A stretch of DNA of 64,000 nt, taken from the NCBI RefSeq assembly GCF_030406605.1, contig NZ_CP129104.1:124001-188000 (forward strand), in the 5' to 3' direction. The notes below the pieces were generated by a model, which was not told the origin of the DNA, did not search any database, and saw only the letters and a list, made by a program, of their open reading frames with translations. Shown piece by piece: positions 11,595 through 19,837 of this stretch (its first letter is position 1; the number at the start of each line of letters is the position of its first letter). The position numbers and the translations under genes are program-made. This DNA is from Curtobacterium sp. 458. Lineage in GTDB: Bacteria; Actinomycetota; Actinomycetes; Actinomycetales; Microbacteriaceae.

Positions 11595-12077
11595 GTGAAG
11601 CCACTGACCGAAGCAGACATCCGCTCGTCGTTCGTCAACGCCACCCCGGAGGAGCTCGAGCAGCTCCCCATCCCGGGGCTGCACGAGATGCTCTGGGACG
11701 AGCGCGAGTTCCTCGGGTGGCGCGACCCGCAGGCCGCACGCCGCGGCTACATCGTGTCGTGGATCGACGACCTTCCCGTCGGCATCGTGGTCCGGTCCGC
11801 CGGCGGCTCGCTGCGTCCGGGCATCGCGGCGATGTGCTCGTTCTGCCACTCCCCGCAGCCGGCGACGCAGGTGCGTCTCTTCTCCGCGGCCCGAGGTGGG
11901 GAGTCCGGTCGGAACGGCAACACCATCGGGTCGTACATCTGCGAGGACCTCGGCTGCTCCATGCTCATCCGCACGGCGCCGCCGCACCTCAACCCGCCGG
12001 CGACGATCGCGATGCGCGGCGAGGCGCTGCTGCGTCGGGTCCGCAGCTTCACCGAGGACGTCGCGAAGACCGCGTAG
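11595..12077 (+). CDS. FBP-domain zinc-binding protein (FusB/EF-G-binding-like)
   Basis: A 160-aa protein of the FBP family, whose C-terminal four-cysteine zinc finger resembles that of fusidic-acid-resistance FusB proteins that bind EF-G. The zinc ligands are visible as CSFCH and a later CEDLGC. The N-terminal half (LTEADIRSSFVNATPEEL) is the conserved FBP start. Whether it acts on EF-G here is inference from the family; actinobacterial members are mostly uncharacterised. The GTG start follows a TAGGGT box by 9 bases and the M56 gene by 12 bases, so it could be read from either transcript. Confidence 0.8.
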   Translation: MKPLTEADIRSSFVNATPEELEQLPIPGLHEMLWDEREFLGWRDPQAARRGYIVSWIDDLPVGIVVRSAGGSLRPGIAAMCSFCHSPQPATQVRLFSAARGGESGRNGNTIGSYICEDLGCSMLIRTAPPHLNPPATIAMRGEALLRRVRSFTEDVAKTA

Positions 12078-12098
12078 TCGGCACAGCGCTGGGCTGCA

Positions 12099-12114
12099 CC
12101 GACCACGCGGTCGG
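12099..12114. terminator. Small hairpin between convergent genes
   Basis: A 6-bp stem (CCGACC and GGTCGG) with a 4-nt loop lies in the 42-bp gap between the FBP gene and the convergent hydrolase gene. It is short, so the call is modest. Confidence 0.4.
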
Positions 12115-12119
12115 CGCGT

Positions 12120-12956
12120 TCACTGCTGGATGAACTCGAGGATGTCCCGGTTGAGGACGTCGGCGTGCGTCGTGAGCAGGCCGTGCGGGTACCCCTCGTA
12201 GATCTTCAGCGTCGCGTCCTGCAGCAGCTCGGCCTGCTTGACGGAAGCCGCCTGGTACGGCACCACCTGGTCGTCGTCGCCCTGCAGGACGAGCACGGGC
12301 ACCGTGATCGCCCGGAGGTCCTCGGTCTGGTCGGTCTCCGAGAACGCCTTGATCCCCTCGAGGTGGGCGAGCGCGCTGCCGGTCATGCCCTGCCGCCACC
12401 AGTTCGCGACGACCGGCTCGGACAGCTCGACGCCGGGACGGTTGTAGCCGTAGAACGGGCCGGACGCGACTGCCTGGAAGAATTCGGCGCGGTTGGCCGC
12501 GAGGGCCTCACGGAAGCCGTCGAACACCGAGATGTCCGTGCCCTCGGGGTTGTCCTCGGTCTTGAGCATGAGGGGCGGCACCGCGGCGACGAGCACGGCC
12601 TTCGCCACCCGGCCCTGGGGCTGGCCGTACTGGGCGACGTAGCGGGCGACCTGGCCACCGCCGGTGGAGTGGCCGACGTGGACCGCGTCGTGCAGGTCGA
12701 GGTGCTCGACCACGGCCGAGACGTCGCTCGCGTAGTGGTCCATGTCGTGCCCGGTGTCGATCTGCGAGGAGCGCCCGTGCCCGCGGCGATCGCTCGCGAC
12801 GACGCGGAAGCCCTGGGACAGGAAGAAGAGCATCTGCGCGTCCCAGTCGTCGGACGACAGCGGCCATCCGTGGTGGAACACGATCGGCTGGGCGTCGTGG
12901 CTGCCCCAGTCCTTGTAGTAGATCTCGGCGCCGTCGTCGGTGGTGATGAAGGCCAT
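12120..12956 (-). CDS. Alpha/beta hydrolase (non-heme haloperoxidase/esterase-like)
   Basis: A 278-aa alpha/beta hydrolase of the bromoperoxidase-A2 or arylesterase type. It starts MAFITTDDGAEIYYKDWG and has HHGWPLSSDDW (oxyanion region), the nucleophile in GHSTGGG, the acid in LQGDDDQVVP, and the base in the final YPHGLLTTH. The ATG at 12956 is chosen because the family begins exactly there and GGAG lies 8 to 12 bases upstream; the open frame continues further without family similarity. Such enzymes are usually esterases or perhydrolases, and the natural substrate is unknown. A second hydrolase gene lies just upstream on the same strand. Confidence 0.88.
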   Translation of the reverse strand: MAFITTDDGAEIYYKDWGSHDAQPIVFHHGWPLSSDDWDAQMLFFLSQGFRVVASDRRGHGRSSQIDTGHDMDHYASDVSAVVEHLDLHDAVHVGHSTGGGQVARYVAQYGQPQGRVAKAVLVAAVPPLMLKTEDNPEGTDISVFDGFREALAANRAEFFQAVASGPFYGYNRPGVELSEPVVANWWRQGMTGSALAHLEGIKAFSETDQTEDLRAITVPVLVLQGDDDQVVPYQAASVKQAELLQDATLKIYEGYPHGLLTTHADVLNRDILEFIQQ

Positions 12957-13039
12957 GCGTTCGTCTCCGGTCTCTCGTTCGGTGGTGGTCGGTGGGGTGC
13001 TCGGGTCTGTGGTCGTTCGTGCGCTCGTTCGTGCGCTCG

Positions 13040-13753
13040 TCAGCCGAGCTCGGCGATCGCGGTCGTGATGACCTCGGTCACCTCGGCGGGGTGCGAGTGC
13101 ATCACGAGGTGCGGGGCGTCGAGCTCCACGACGGAGCGCAGGCCGGCGCGCTCGTACCCGAAGCGCTCGACGTCCGGGTTGATGGTGTGGTCCGCGGCGG
13201 AGACGATGCCCCAACCCGGCTTGGTCCGCCAGGCCGTCACGGACGCGGGCTCGCCGAACGCCACCGCCGAGAGCGGTCGCTGCGACACCGCGAGTACCTC
13301 CGCGGTCGCCCGGTCGATGCCGGCGGCGAACACGTCCGGGAACGCCTCGACGACGACCGAGACGTCGGTGCCCGGCTCGCCGCCCTCGACCGGGTACGGC
13401 GCGTACACGAGGTTCTGCGCGAGGTCCGAGTCCGGGAAGCCGCCCTGCAGCTGTGCCAGGCTCTCCCCCTCCTCGAGCGCGTAGCCCGCGACGTAGACGA
13501 GGCCCACGACGTTCTCGGCGACCCCGGCGACGGTGATGACGGCGCCGCCGTAGCTGTGGCCGACGAGGAGCACGGGTCCGTCGATCTGCTCAACGACGGC
13601 TCGGATCGCGGCCGCATCGCCCGACAGGCTCCGGTTCGGGACGGCAGGGACGCGGACGGTGAAGCCGCGGTCGAGCAGCAGCCGGGTCACGGGAGCGAAG
13701 CTCGCGGAGTCCGCGAAGGCTCCGTGGACGAGCACGATGGTGGGCGATGTCAT
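13040..13753 (-). CDS. Alpha/beta hydrolase (EstC/pyrethroid-hydrolase-like)
   Basis: A 237-aa single-domain alpha/beta hydrolase. It begins TIVLVHGAFADSASFAPV, carries the nucleophile in VGHSYGGAV, and ends with the catalytic histidine in APHLVMHSHP. This is the family often labelled salicylate esterase or pyrethroid hydrolase-like. The ATG at 13753 puts the conserved IVLVHGAFAD right at the N-terminus, and the longer open frame upstream is not used. The gene lies 38 bases downstream of an MmyB-like regulator gene on the same strand, so that regulator may control it. Confidence 0.85.
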   Translation of the reverse strand: MTSPTIVLVHGAFADSASFAPVTRLLLDRGFTVRVPAVPNRSLSGDAAAIRAVVEQIDGPVLLVGHSYGGAVITVAGVAENVVGLVYVAGYALEEGESLAQLQGGFPDSDLAQNLVYAPYPVEGGEPGTDVSVVVEAFPDVFAAGIDRATAEVLAVSQRPLSAVAFGEPASVTAWRTKPGWGIVSAADHTINPDVERFGYERAGLRSVVELDAPHLVMHSHPAEVTEVITTAIAELG

Positions 13754-13791
13754 GGTGGTGCATCCTCTCGTCGGTGCGGATGCGAGTGACG

Positions 13792-14790
13792 CTAGGGGTG
13801 CTGTGCCGGGCTGTCGTGCCCCTGCGAGTACCCGGCTCGGTACCGCGCGAGTCGGCTGCCGTCGGTGGGAGTCGTCACGTTGTCGCGCGGCGGTCCGACG
13901 AGGCCGTCGCTGCGGTCGGTGTCGCGGTCGGTGTCGCGTCCCTCGCCGCTGTCGGCGCTTCGGCTGGCTCCGCGACCGGCTCGCAGCTCGGCGAGCGCCC
14001 GTTCCCCGAGGCTTCCCGGCGCGCCGTAGCAGACGAGCGTGTAGAGCCCGGGGTGCGCCTCGAGCACCTGCCATCGCAGGTCGACCCATCCGTGGTCGGG
14101 GAAGAAGTTCGGAGCACGACCGGAGGTCATGGGGTGCGCCTCGTGCCGACGCCACAGGTCGGCGAAGTCCTCGTCGTCGAGGAGCAGCGCGATGATCTCC
14201 TGCCAGCGCGGGTCGGAGGGGTTGCCGTAGTAGCGCAGGCGGGAGACGGTCGTCCGCGCCCCCTCGACCCACGACGGCAGCGCCCTGACCTCGGGCGGCG
14301 CCTCGAACTGCATGAGACCGAGGTTGTTGCCGATCTCCATGTACCCGGGAGCGACGGCACGCATCAGGTCGTTGAGGACGAGGACGTCCTGGTTGCGGTC
14401 GATGATGTACGCCGCGGTGTGGTCCCAGAGCGTGATCATCTCGACGAGGTCCGGCGGAGGCGCCTCGCCGCGGTGGACGTCGTACACGGCCTCGGCGCCG
14501 GGGAGCGCAAGCCGCTGCAGGTAGGCCACGCCCGACCGGTCGAGGCGCAGCGCCCGGGCGAGCGACGCGCACACCTGCAAGGACATCTGGTGCCCGCTGC
14601 CCTGCTCCAGTCGGCGGTAGTACTCGACGCTGATGCCCGCGAGGCGGGCGACCTCCTCGCGCCGGAGCCCGGTGACGCGTCGCCGCGGATCGACGGGCAA
14701 CCCGACGTCGTCCGGCGCGAGCGCCGCACGACGCGCACGGAGGAAGCTCGCGAGGGCGCTCTGCTCGTGCTGTCCGCGAGGGGTCTCCAC
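13792..14790 (-). CDS. XRE-family regulator with MmyB-like ligand-binding domain
   Basis: A 332-aa transcription factor. An N-terminal Xre helix-turn-helix contains the family signature RREEVARLAGISVEYYRRLE (about residues 40-60). It is followed by an MmyB-type PAS-like domain with IDRNQDVLVLNDL and the terminal HPGLYTLVCYGAPGS. The last 60 residues are a low-complexity tail with a DTDRDTDR duplication. The start is GTG at 14790 with GGGAGA about 9 bases upstream. MmyB-type proteins typically regulate an adjacent oxidoreductase or hydrolase gene, and here the alpha/beta hydrolase directly downstream is the obvious candidate. The ligand is unknown. Confidence 0.88.
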   Translation of the reverse strand: METPRGQHEQSALASFLRARRAALAPDDVGLPVDPRRRVTGLRREEVARLAGISVEYYRRLEQGSGHQMSLQVCASLARALRLDRSGVAYLQRLALPGAEAVYDVHRGEAPPPDLVEMITLWDHTAAYIIDRNQDVLVLNDLMRAVAPGYMEIGNNLGLMQFEAPPEVRALPSWVEGARTTVSRLRYYGNPSDPRWQEIIALLLDDEDFADLWRRHEAHPMTSGRAPNFFPDHGWVDLRWQVLEAHPGLYTLVCYGAPGSLGERALAELRAGRGASRSADSGEGRDTDRDTDRSDGLVGPPRDNVTTPTDGSRLARYRAGYSQGHDSPAQHP

Positions 14791-14913
14791 GGTCCGATTC
14801 TCCCGGGTCCTGCCCGCCTCGCGCGACCGGTACCGACGTCGGGCGATGCGTGCCCGCGTCACGGGGACGAGCCGGGCCCCCGGACGGTCGGGGGTCGCCG
14901 GTACGGTGACGGC

Positions 14914-15171
14914 ATGCCGTCCCGATTCACCGCCGCACGATGGGCCGTCGTGTCCGACGACGGCGACGGCCGCTGGCGGCTGACCGTCACCGACGAGGCC
15001 GACGACGAGCTCGGCACGATCGGGCTGGGCGTCGAGGGGTCCTGGGAACCTGACGTCGAACCGCACGTGCGGTTCGTGCTGGTGCAGCTCGGTCTCGAGC
15101 TCGCCGGGTCCCGGCCCTGGCAGGACGACGAGCTCGGACACCACCGGGCGCCGGTGCTGCCGCTCGCCTGA
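14914..15171 (+). CDS. Small acidic protein of unknown function
   Basis: An 85-aa protein that I do not recognise. It is soluble, acidic and rich in W, D and E, with no membrane segment. The reading is supported by an exact leaderless promoter architecture: TACGGT (14902-14907), six bases, then ATG. Third-position GC across the frame is typical of the neighbours. It is transcribed away from the MmyB-like regulator gene with a 123-bp gap. Confidence 0.6.
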   Translation: MPSRFTAARWAVVSDDGDGRWRLTVTDEADDELGTIGLGVEGSWEPDVEPHVRFVLVQLGLELAGSRPWQDDELGHHRAPVLPLA

Positions 15172-15203
15172 CGGAAGCGGCCGACGCCGGGCCGACGCGG
15201 ACA

Positions 15204-15245
15204 CCGCGCGCGGCTCCTCGGTCGCCGCGCGCGGCTACTCGGTCG
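15204..15245. repeat. 21-bp tandem duplication at the 3' end of the LysR gene
   Basis: Two copies of a 21-bp unit (CCGCGCGCGGCTCCTCGGTC plus one base) at 15204-15224 and 15225-15245 differ by one base. That base makes the TAG stop of the LysR gene in the second copy. The outer copy lies just past the stop. Confidence 0.8.
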
Positions 15246-16110
15246 CCGCGACGAAGTTCCGCAGGATCTCGCGATCGTCGTCCGCCCGCGTCGCCCAGGA
15301 CAGCTCGCTGCGGTGCTCGCTGCCCGCGAGCGGCAAGAGGGACACGGTCGACGGTGCGGCGAGCGCGGCGCTCTCCGGGACGACCGTGACCCCGAGCCCC
15401 GCGCCGACCAGGTGCAGCACCGTCGCCCAGGTCGTGGCCTCCTGCACGACGGTGGGGCGACGGCCGCCAGCGGTCACCGGCGCGAGGTTCCGTTCGGTCG
15501 CGAGCGCGCCGGCCTCGGCCGGGAAGAACACGAACGGGTCGTCGACGAGCTCGGGCCCCTCGACCTCCGACCGGCCCGCGAACCGGTGCGTGGTGGGGAC
15601 GGCGGCGACGAACCGCTCGCTCCGGAACGGCAGCAGCCGGACGCGCGGATCCGGGTCGGGGTCGCGGACCACGGCGAGGTCGAGCTCCCCCCGGAGGATC
15701 CGTGCGACGAGGTGCGACGTGTAGCCCTCGGTCAGCTCGACCCGGACGAGCGGGAAACGCTCCCGGAACGCCTGCACCCGCTCGATCGGGCCGAGGGGCA
15801 GCGCGGACACGACGAAGCCGACGTCGAGTCGCCCGACTTCTCCACGGCCGACCCGCACCGCTTCGTCGAGGTCCCGCGCCGCCTGCTCGAGCAGCGACCG
15901 CGCGCGACCCTGCAGCACGCGGCCGGCAGGGGTGAGCGCGACGCTCCGCGAGGTCCGGACGAACAGGTCGATGCCGAGCTCCCGCTCCGTCCGCCGGATC
16001 TGCTGCGACAGCGCGGGCTGGGCCATGTGCAGGACGGCCGCCGCGCGTCCGAAGTGCAGTTCGTCCGCGACCGCGAGGAACGCGCGGAGTTGGCGGAGGT
16101 CGACATCCAT
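15235..16110 (-). CDS. LysR-family transcriptional regulator
   Basis: A 291-aa LysR-type regulator. The N-terminal helix-turn-helix reads LRQLRAFLAVADELHFGRAA and the second helix PALSQQIRRTERELG, followed by a periplasmic-binding-protein-like effector domain. It is divergent from a GNAT acetyltransferase gene with only 68 bases between starts, the classic LysR-target layout. TACGCT lies 6 bases before its ATG on the minus strand (16117-16122), suggesting a leaderless transcript. The ligand and targets are unknown; the acetyltransferase is the first candidate. Confidence 0.93.
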   Translation of the reverse strand: MDVDLRQLRAFLAVADELHFGRAAAVLHMAQPALSQQIRRTERELGIDLFVRTSRSVALTPAGRVLQGRARSLLEQAARDLDEAVRVGRGEVGRLDVGFVVSALPLGPIERVQAFRERFPLVRVELTEGYTSHLVARILRGELDLAVVRDPDPDPRVRLLPFRSERFVAAVPTTHRFAGRSEVEGPELVDDPFVFFPAEAGALATERNLAPVTAGGRRPTVVQEATTWATVLHLVGAGLGVTVVPESAALAAPSTVSLLPLAGSEHRSELSWATRADDDREILRNFVAATE

Positions 16111-16178
16111 GCACGCAGCGTATCGATCTGCGAGAACGAGTATTGGACCCGACCGGACCCGGTGCCGATCATGGATGC

Positions 16179-16709
16179 ATGCCCGACACCACCGCTCCCG
16201 CCGCCACCGCTCCCGCCACGGTCACGATCGCCGACCTCGCCACGCAGGCCGACGCCGAGGCGTTCCGCACCCTCAACGAAGCGTGGATCACCCGGTTCTT
16301 CGCACTGGAGGACGAGGACCGCCGGTACCTCGGCGACCCGCTCGGCCACATCGTCGAGCCGGGCGGCGCGGTGCTCGTCGCCCGGCTCGCCGCGGACGCC
16401 GGCGGCGGCGCCGAGACCGTGATCGGCTGCGTCGGCCTCGCCCCCACAGCACCCGGCGAGTACGAGCTCGTGAAGATGGCCGTCTCCACCGACCACCAGG
16501 GGCACCGCACGGGTCGTCGCCTCATCGCCGCGGCACTGGGCCGGGCGCGGGAGCTCGGCGCCCGCCGGGTCGTCCTCGAGAGCAACTCCGGGCTCGCGAG
16601 CGCCGTGCACCTGTACGAGGCGTTCGGCTTCCGGCACCTCGAACCGCACGAGGTCGCGCCGAGTCCGTACGCCCGCGCCGACGTCCACATGCGACTCGAC
16701 CTCGCCTGA
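16179..16709 (+). CDS. GNAT-family N-acetyltransferase
   Basis: A 176-aa acetyl-CoA-dependent acetyltransferase with the GNAT fold. Motif A is seen as VKMAVSTDHQGHRTGRRLI (about residues 105-125), and LYEAFGFRHL is the usual C-terminal strand-helix. It resembles the group annotated as MarR-associated or amino-acid acetyltransferases, but the substrate cannot be read. ATG 16179 is preferred over the in-frame ATG at 16143, because the divergent LysR promoter occupies that region. A GTCCCCC/GGGGGAC hairpin follows the stop. Confidence 0.85.
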   Translation: MPDTTAPAATAPATVTIADLATQADAEAFRTLNEAWITRFFALEDEDRRYLGDPLGHIVEPGGAVLVARLAADAGGGAETVIGCVGLAPTAPGEYELVKMAVSTDHQGHRTGRRLIAAALGRARELGARRVVLESNSGLASAVHLYEAFGFRHLEPHEVAPSPYARADVHMRLDLA

Positions 16710-16716
16710 CCCCACG

Positions 16717-16732
16717 GTCCCCCTCGGGGGAC
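16717..16732 (+). terminator. Short terminator-like hairpin
   Basis: A perfect 7-bp stem GTCCCCC/GGGGGAC with a 2-nt loop begins eight bases after the acetyltransferase stop. It has no T-run. Confidence 0.5.
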
Positions 16733-16786
16733 GAACAAGCCGTCCACCTGACGACGCCTCACCACCGGCCGATAGCGTCGGCGGAG

Positions 16787-17242
16787 ATGCGCATCCACGA
16801 ACGGGCCGATGCCGACCAGGACGCCCTGGTCGAGGTCCTCTGGCGCGTCCACGTGTTCGGCTACCCCGCCGTCTGGCCGGACGATCCTGCCGCGTGGCTG
16901 GCGCCGACGGGTCTCCGCGCCGCGTGGGTCGCCGTCGTCGACGACCGGGTCGTCGGGCACGTCGGCATCGCCGTCCCGGCACCGGGCCGCATGCCCGAGG
17001 TCACACGGCTCTTCGTCGACCCGGACCACCGCGGTCGGGGCATCGCCGACGCGCTGCTCGACGCCGCGGAGCAGTCGGTGCCCGGCTCGCACCTCCGGCT
17101 CGACGTGACCGAGGACGCCCCCGGCGCCTGGCGGCTCTACGAACGGCGCGGCTGGTGTCTGACGGGCCGCGGACCGGCGGACTGGTGCACGCCGTCGGGC
17201 GAGGTCCCCACCCTCCGCTTCTACGCGAAGCGCATCGGCTGA
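16787..17242 (+). CDS. GNAT-family N-acetyltransferase
   Basis: A 151-aa GNAT acetyltransferase. Motif A reads VTRLFVDPDHRGRGIADALL (about residues 65-85), and the C-terminal AWRLYERRGWCLTGRG is the usual strand-helix-strand. It is not closely similar to the preceding acetyltransferase, so this is not a recent tandem duplication. The ATG follows TAGCGT by 8 bases. The substrate is unknown. Confidence 0.85.
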   Translation: MRIHERADADQDALVEVLWRVHVFGYPAVWPDDPAAWLAPTGLRAAWVAVVDDRVVGHVGIAVPAPGRMPEVTRLFVDPDHRGRGIADALLDAAEQSVPGSHLRLDVTEDAPGAWRLYERRGWCLTGRGPADWCTPSGEVPTLRFYAKRIG

Positions 17243-17283
17243 GCGGGCCGTCCGGCGTGCCGGTCGTTCGGTACGCTCACGGC

Positions 17284-17487
17284 ATGGCGACGTACGAGGT
17301 CCAGGCCGTCCGTGAGCGCGGCGCGTGGCAGGTGTTCATCGACGGGCTGCTCGTCACCGAGGTCACCCGCTGGCCGTCGGTCGGTCCCGTGGCGCGTGAG
17401 TTCCTCGCGATGGACCGCGACGACGACCTGAAGATCCGCGTGGTCGGTCGCAACCAGTACATCGACGACGACCCCGGCGAGGCCTGA
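17284..17487 (+). CDS. Small conserved-looking hypothetical protein
   Basis: A 67-aa acidic soluble protein (MATYEVQAVRERGAWQVFID at the start) that I do not recognise. An exact leaderless promoter supports the start: TACGCT (17272-17277), six bases, ATG. It is followed by a tandem-repeat and hairpin region and then the convergent aminotransferase gene. Confidence 0.65.
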   Translation: MATYEVQAVRERGAWQVFIDGLLVTEVTRWPSVGPVAREFLAMDRDDDLKIRVVGRNQYIDDDPGEA

Positions 17488-17499
17488 GGCGCCGCGCCG

Positions 17500-17583
17500 C
17501 CCACGAGACTCGGGGCCCCGCCCACGAGACTCGGGGCCCCGCCCACGAGACTCGGGGCCCGGCCCACGAGACTCGGCGTGAGC
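17500..17583. repeat. Four copies of a 21-bp tandem repeat
   Basis: The 21-bp unit CCCACGAGACTCGGGGCCCC plus one base begins at 17500, 17521, 17542 and 17563, with the last copy diverging at its end. It lies in the 194-bp gap between convergent genes and merges into a longer inverted repeat. It is too short and too regular to be a CRISPR array, because there are no unique spacers. Confidence 0.9.
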
Positions 17584-17634
17584 GACGTCGCTCGCGTTCC
17601 GGAGCACGAGACGCGTCGCTCACCGCGAGTCTCG
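17567..17634. terminator. Long inverted repeat between convergent genes
   Basis: CGAGACTCGGCGTGAGCGAC (17567-17586) is complementary at 18 of 20 positions to 17615-17634, with a 28-nt spacer. The left arm is the last copy of the 21-bp tandem repeat. It probably acts as a bidirectional terminator for the small upstream gene and the convergent aminotransferase gene. Confidence 0.55.
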
Positions 17635-17681
17635 CACCCCCTACCACGGCCCGGCCGGCCCGGCCCGCCGCCGGCCGCGAC

Positions 17682-18869
17682 TCACGCCACGTGCCAGACG
17701 AGCCCCTCCTGCGTGCTCGACGGGTACGCCGCCGCGATCCGGAACACCGCCTCGCGCAGCGTCTCCGGCGAACACGCCAGGTTCAGGCGCGCGAACCCCC
17801 GTCCCTCGGACCCGAACCCCAGCCCCGAGTTCAGGGCGACGTACGCGTGCTCCCGCAGCGGCACCGCCGGGTCGTCCCCGAGCCCGATGCCCCGGAAGTC
17901 GAGCCACGCCAGGTAGCCGGCACGCGGCCGGGTGTACACGACACCGGGCAGGTGCTCGGCGAGCAGTGACCCGAGCAGCCGTTCGTTCGCGACGATCCGC
18001 GCGACGACGTCGTCGAGCCACCCGGTCGCGAGGGTGAACGCCGCCGTGTTGGCGTGCAGCCCGAGGATGCTCGTCCGGCAGGCGACCTCCTCCCACAGGG
18101 TGTCGAGGAGCGCCGCGGTCCGATCGTCCCCGGCGACGATGACCGAGCACTTCACACCCGCGAGGTTCCACCCCTTGCTCGCACTCGTCACGCACACGCT
18201 CCGGGCGCCGAGCGGCTCCGCGACCATCGCGAACGGGGTGAACCGCACGCCCGGGTGCGTGAGCGGCGCGTGGATCTCGTCGCTGATGACGAGCACGTCG
18301 TACCGCGCGGCCAGTTCGGCGAGCGCCACGAGGTCGGCGCGGTCGTGCACGAGCCCGACCGGGTTGTGCGGGTTGCAGAGCAGGAAGACCCCGACGCCGT
18401 CGGCGAAGGCCCGCTCGAGGCCCGCGAGGTCGAGCCGGTAGTCGCCCCACTGTTCGAGGAGCGGCACCTCCTCGACCTGACATCGAGCCTCCTCCACCAG
18501 CTCGAAGAACGGCGGGTAGACCGGCGGCGTGATCGCGACCCTGCCACCGTCCGGCAGCGCCAGCCGCAGCGACTCGACGATGCCCACGCTCACGTCCGTC
18601 GCGAGGTACACCCGCCCCGGGTCGACGTCCCAGCCCCAGCGGTCGCGCGCGAAGCCGGCGAAGGCCGGCGCGAGCGGCCCGGGCCCGTCGAGGTAGCCGA
18701 GGTCGGACTGCTGCACCCGCTCGATGAGCGCCTGCCGGATCTCCGGCGCCACCTCGTGGTCCATCTCGGCGACGAACAGCGGCAGCACGTCGGGTGCGTA
18801 CCGCGTCCACTTGATGCTCGTGCGGACCCCGCGGAGGTCCCCGACCGGGTCCTGCTCGTCGTGCGCCAT
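17682..18869 (-). CDS. MalY/PatB-like PLP-dependent C-S lyase or aminotransferase
   Basis: A 395-aa fold-type I PLP enzyme of the class I/II aminotransferase superfamily, closest in pattern to MalY/PatB cystathionine beta-lyases. Features include LLCNPHNPVG (about residues 160-170), VISDEIHAPL, and the PLP lysine in SASKGWNLAG. It ends with the substrate-carboxylate region before LNLACSPETLREA. ATG 18869 is chosen because the family begins with this MAHDEQDPVGDL-type segment. It likely cleaves cystathionine or other S-conjugates to pyruvate, ammonia and a thiol. A copy of the dispersed GGCCTGGAGGC repeat lies directly in its upstream region (18887-18901). Confidence 0.88.
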   Translation of the reverse strand: MAHDEQDPVGDLRGVRTSIKWTRYAPDVLPLFVAEMDHEVAPEIRQALIERVQQSDLGYLDGPGPLAPAFAGFARDRWGWDVDPGRVYLATDVSVGIVESLRLALPDGGRVAITPPVYPPFFELVEEARCQVEEVPLLEQWGDYRLDLAGLERAFADGVGVFLLCNPHNPVGLVHDRADLVALAELAARYDVLVISDEIHAPLTHPGVRFTPFAMVAEPLGARSVCVTSASKGWNLAGVKCSVIVAGDDRTAALLDTLWEEVACRTSILGLHANTAAFTLATGWLDDVVARIVANERLLGSLLAEHLPGVVYTRPRAGYLAWLDFRGIGLGDDPAVPLREHAYVALNSGLGFGSEGRGFARLNLACSPETLREAVFRIAAAYPSSTQEGLVWHVA

Positions 18870-18980
18870 GCGTCCCAGGATGCACCGGCCTGGAGGCACG
18901 GCGCGACTCCCGACGTCATCCTGCGTCGCGTGGGCACGCACCCTGGTCCCCCGCACCGGTCGCCGCCTACTGTCGGCGGC

Positions 18981-19757
18981 ATGAGCACGAGCACCGCCGA
19001 CAAGGCATCCACCCTCAAGCAGCTGCACGAAGCCCCCGAGATCCTCCGCGTCGTCAACGTGTGGGACGCGATCAGCGCGAAGGTGGTGAGCGACCTGCCG
19101 GAGACGCGGGCGATCGCCACCGCCGGACACTCGATCGCCGCGAGTCACGGCTACGACGACGGCGGCATGCCCCTCGACCTCGCCCTCGCCGGCGCCGCGA
19201 CCGTCGCAGCCGCCACCGACCTGCCCGTCACCGCCGACCTCGACGACGGCTACGAGGACCCCGCCGAGACGATCCGCCGCGCGATCGGCGCCGGCATCGT
19301 CGGCGCGAACGTCGAGGACCGCCTGCGCCCCTTCGACGAGGCCGTCGCGCGGGTCGCGGCGATCACCGCCGCTGCCGAGGCCGAGGGCATCGCCTTCCAG
19401 CTCAACGCCCGCACCGATGCCATCGCCCGCGGCGGTGACCGCCCGATCGACGAGAGCATCGAGGACGCCATCGCCCGCGGGAAGGCGTTCCTCGACAACG
19501 GCGCCGCCCTCGTGTTCGTCCCGGGAGCGATCCAGCGCGACGTCGTCGAGCGGCTCGTGGACGGCCTCGGTCGGGGCAAGCTCTCCGTGATCGGCCTGCC
19601 GGGTGCCCTCCCCGCAGCCGAGTACGAGGAGCTCGGCGTCGCCCGCATCTCCTACGGCCCGCTGACGCAGCGCGTCGCGCTCCGCGCGCTGCGCGACCTC
19701 GCGACCGACCTGTACGGCGGTGGCGTCGTGCCGGAGGACACCCCGGCCCTCAACTGA
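18981..19757 (+). CDS. Isocitrate lyase/PEP mutase superfamily protein
   Basis: A 258-aa TIM-barrel enzyme of the ICL/PEPM superfamily. The metal- and substrate-binding residues are seen in VTADLDDGYED (about residues 82-92), ANVEDR and LNARTDA. It is shorter than isocitrate lyase and lacks the KKCGH loop, so it is a PEP-mutase-like member such as an oxaloacetate or 2-methylisocitrate-type C-C lyase; the exact reaction is undetermined. ATG 18981 follows TACTGT by seven bases, consistent with a leaderless mRNA. A 17-bp perfect hairpin terminator follows. Confidence 0.88.
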   Translation: MSTSTADKASTLKQLHEAPEILRVVNVWDAISAKVVSDLPETRAIATAGHSIAASHGYDDGGMPLDLALAGAATVAAATDLPVTADLDDGYEDPAETIRRAIGAGIVGANVEDRLRPFDEAVARVAAITAAAEAEGIAFQLNARTDAIARGGDRPIDESIEDAIARGKAFLDNGAALVFVPGAIQRDVVERLVDGLGRGKLSVIGLPGALPAAEYEELGVARISYGPLTQRVALRALRDLATDLYGGGVVPEDTPALN

Positions 19758-19766
19758 ACCGGCTGA

Positions 19767-19810
19767 CGGCCGGGAGGCGCGGTGCGGGCCCGTACCGCGC
19801 CTCCCGGCCG
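19767..19810 (+). terminator. 17-bp perfect hairpin terminator (dispersed-repeat type)
   Basis: CGGCCGGGAGGCGCGGT (19767-19783) is perfectly complementary to 19794-19810 with a 10-nt loop containing GGGCCC. The stem carries the GGGAGGCGCGG core of the repeat family and directly follows the upstream gene. Confidence 0.8.
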
Positions 19811-19837
19811 CCTCGCCGTCTGCGCTACCGTCGTGCC

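Noticed and set aside
17500..17583. Possible CRISPR-like array
   Set aside because: The 21-bp units are directly adjacent with no unique spacers, and there are no cas genes in the window.
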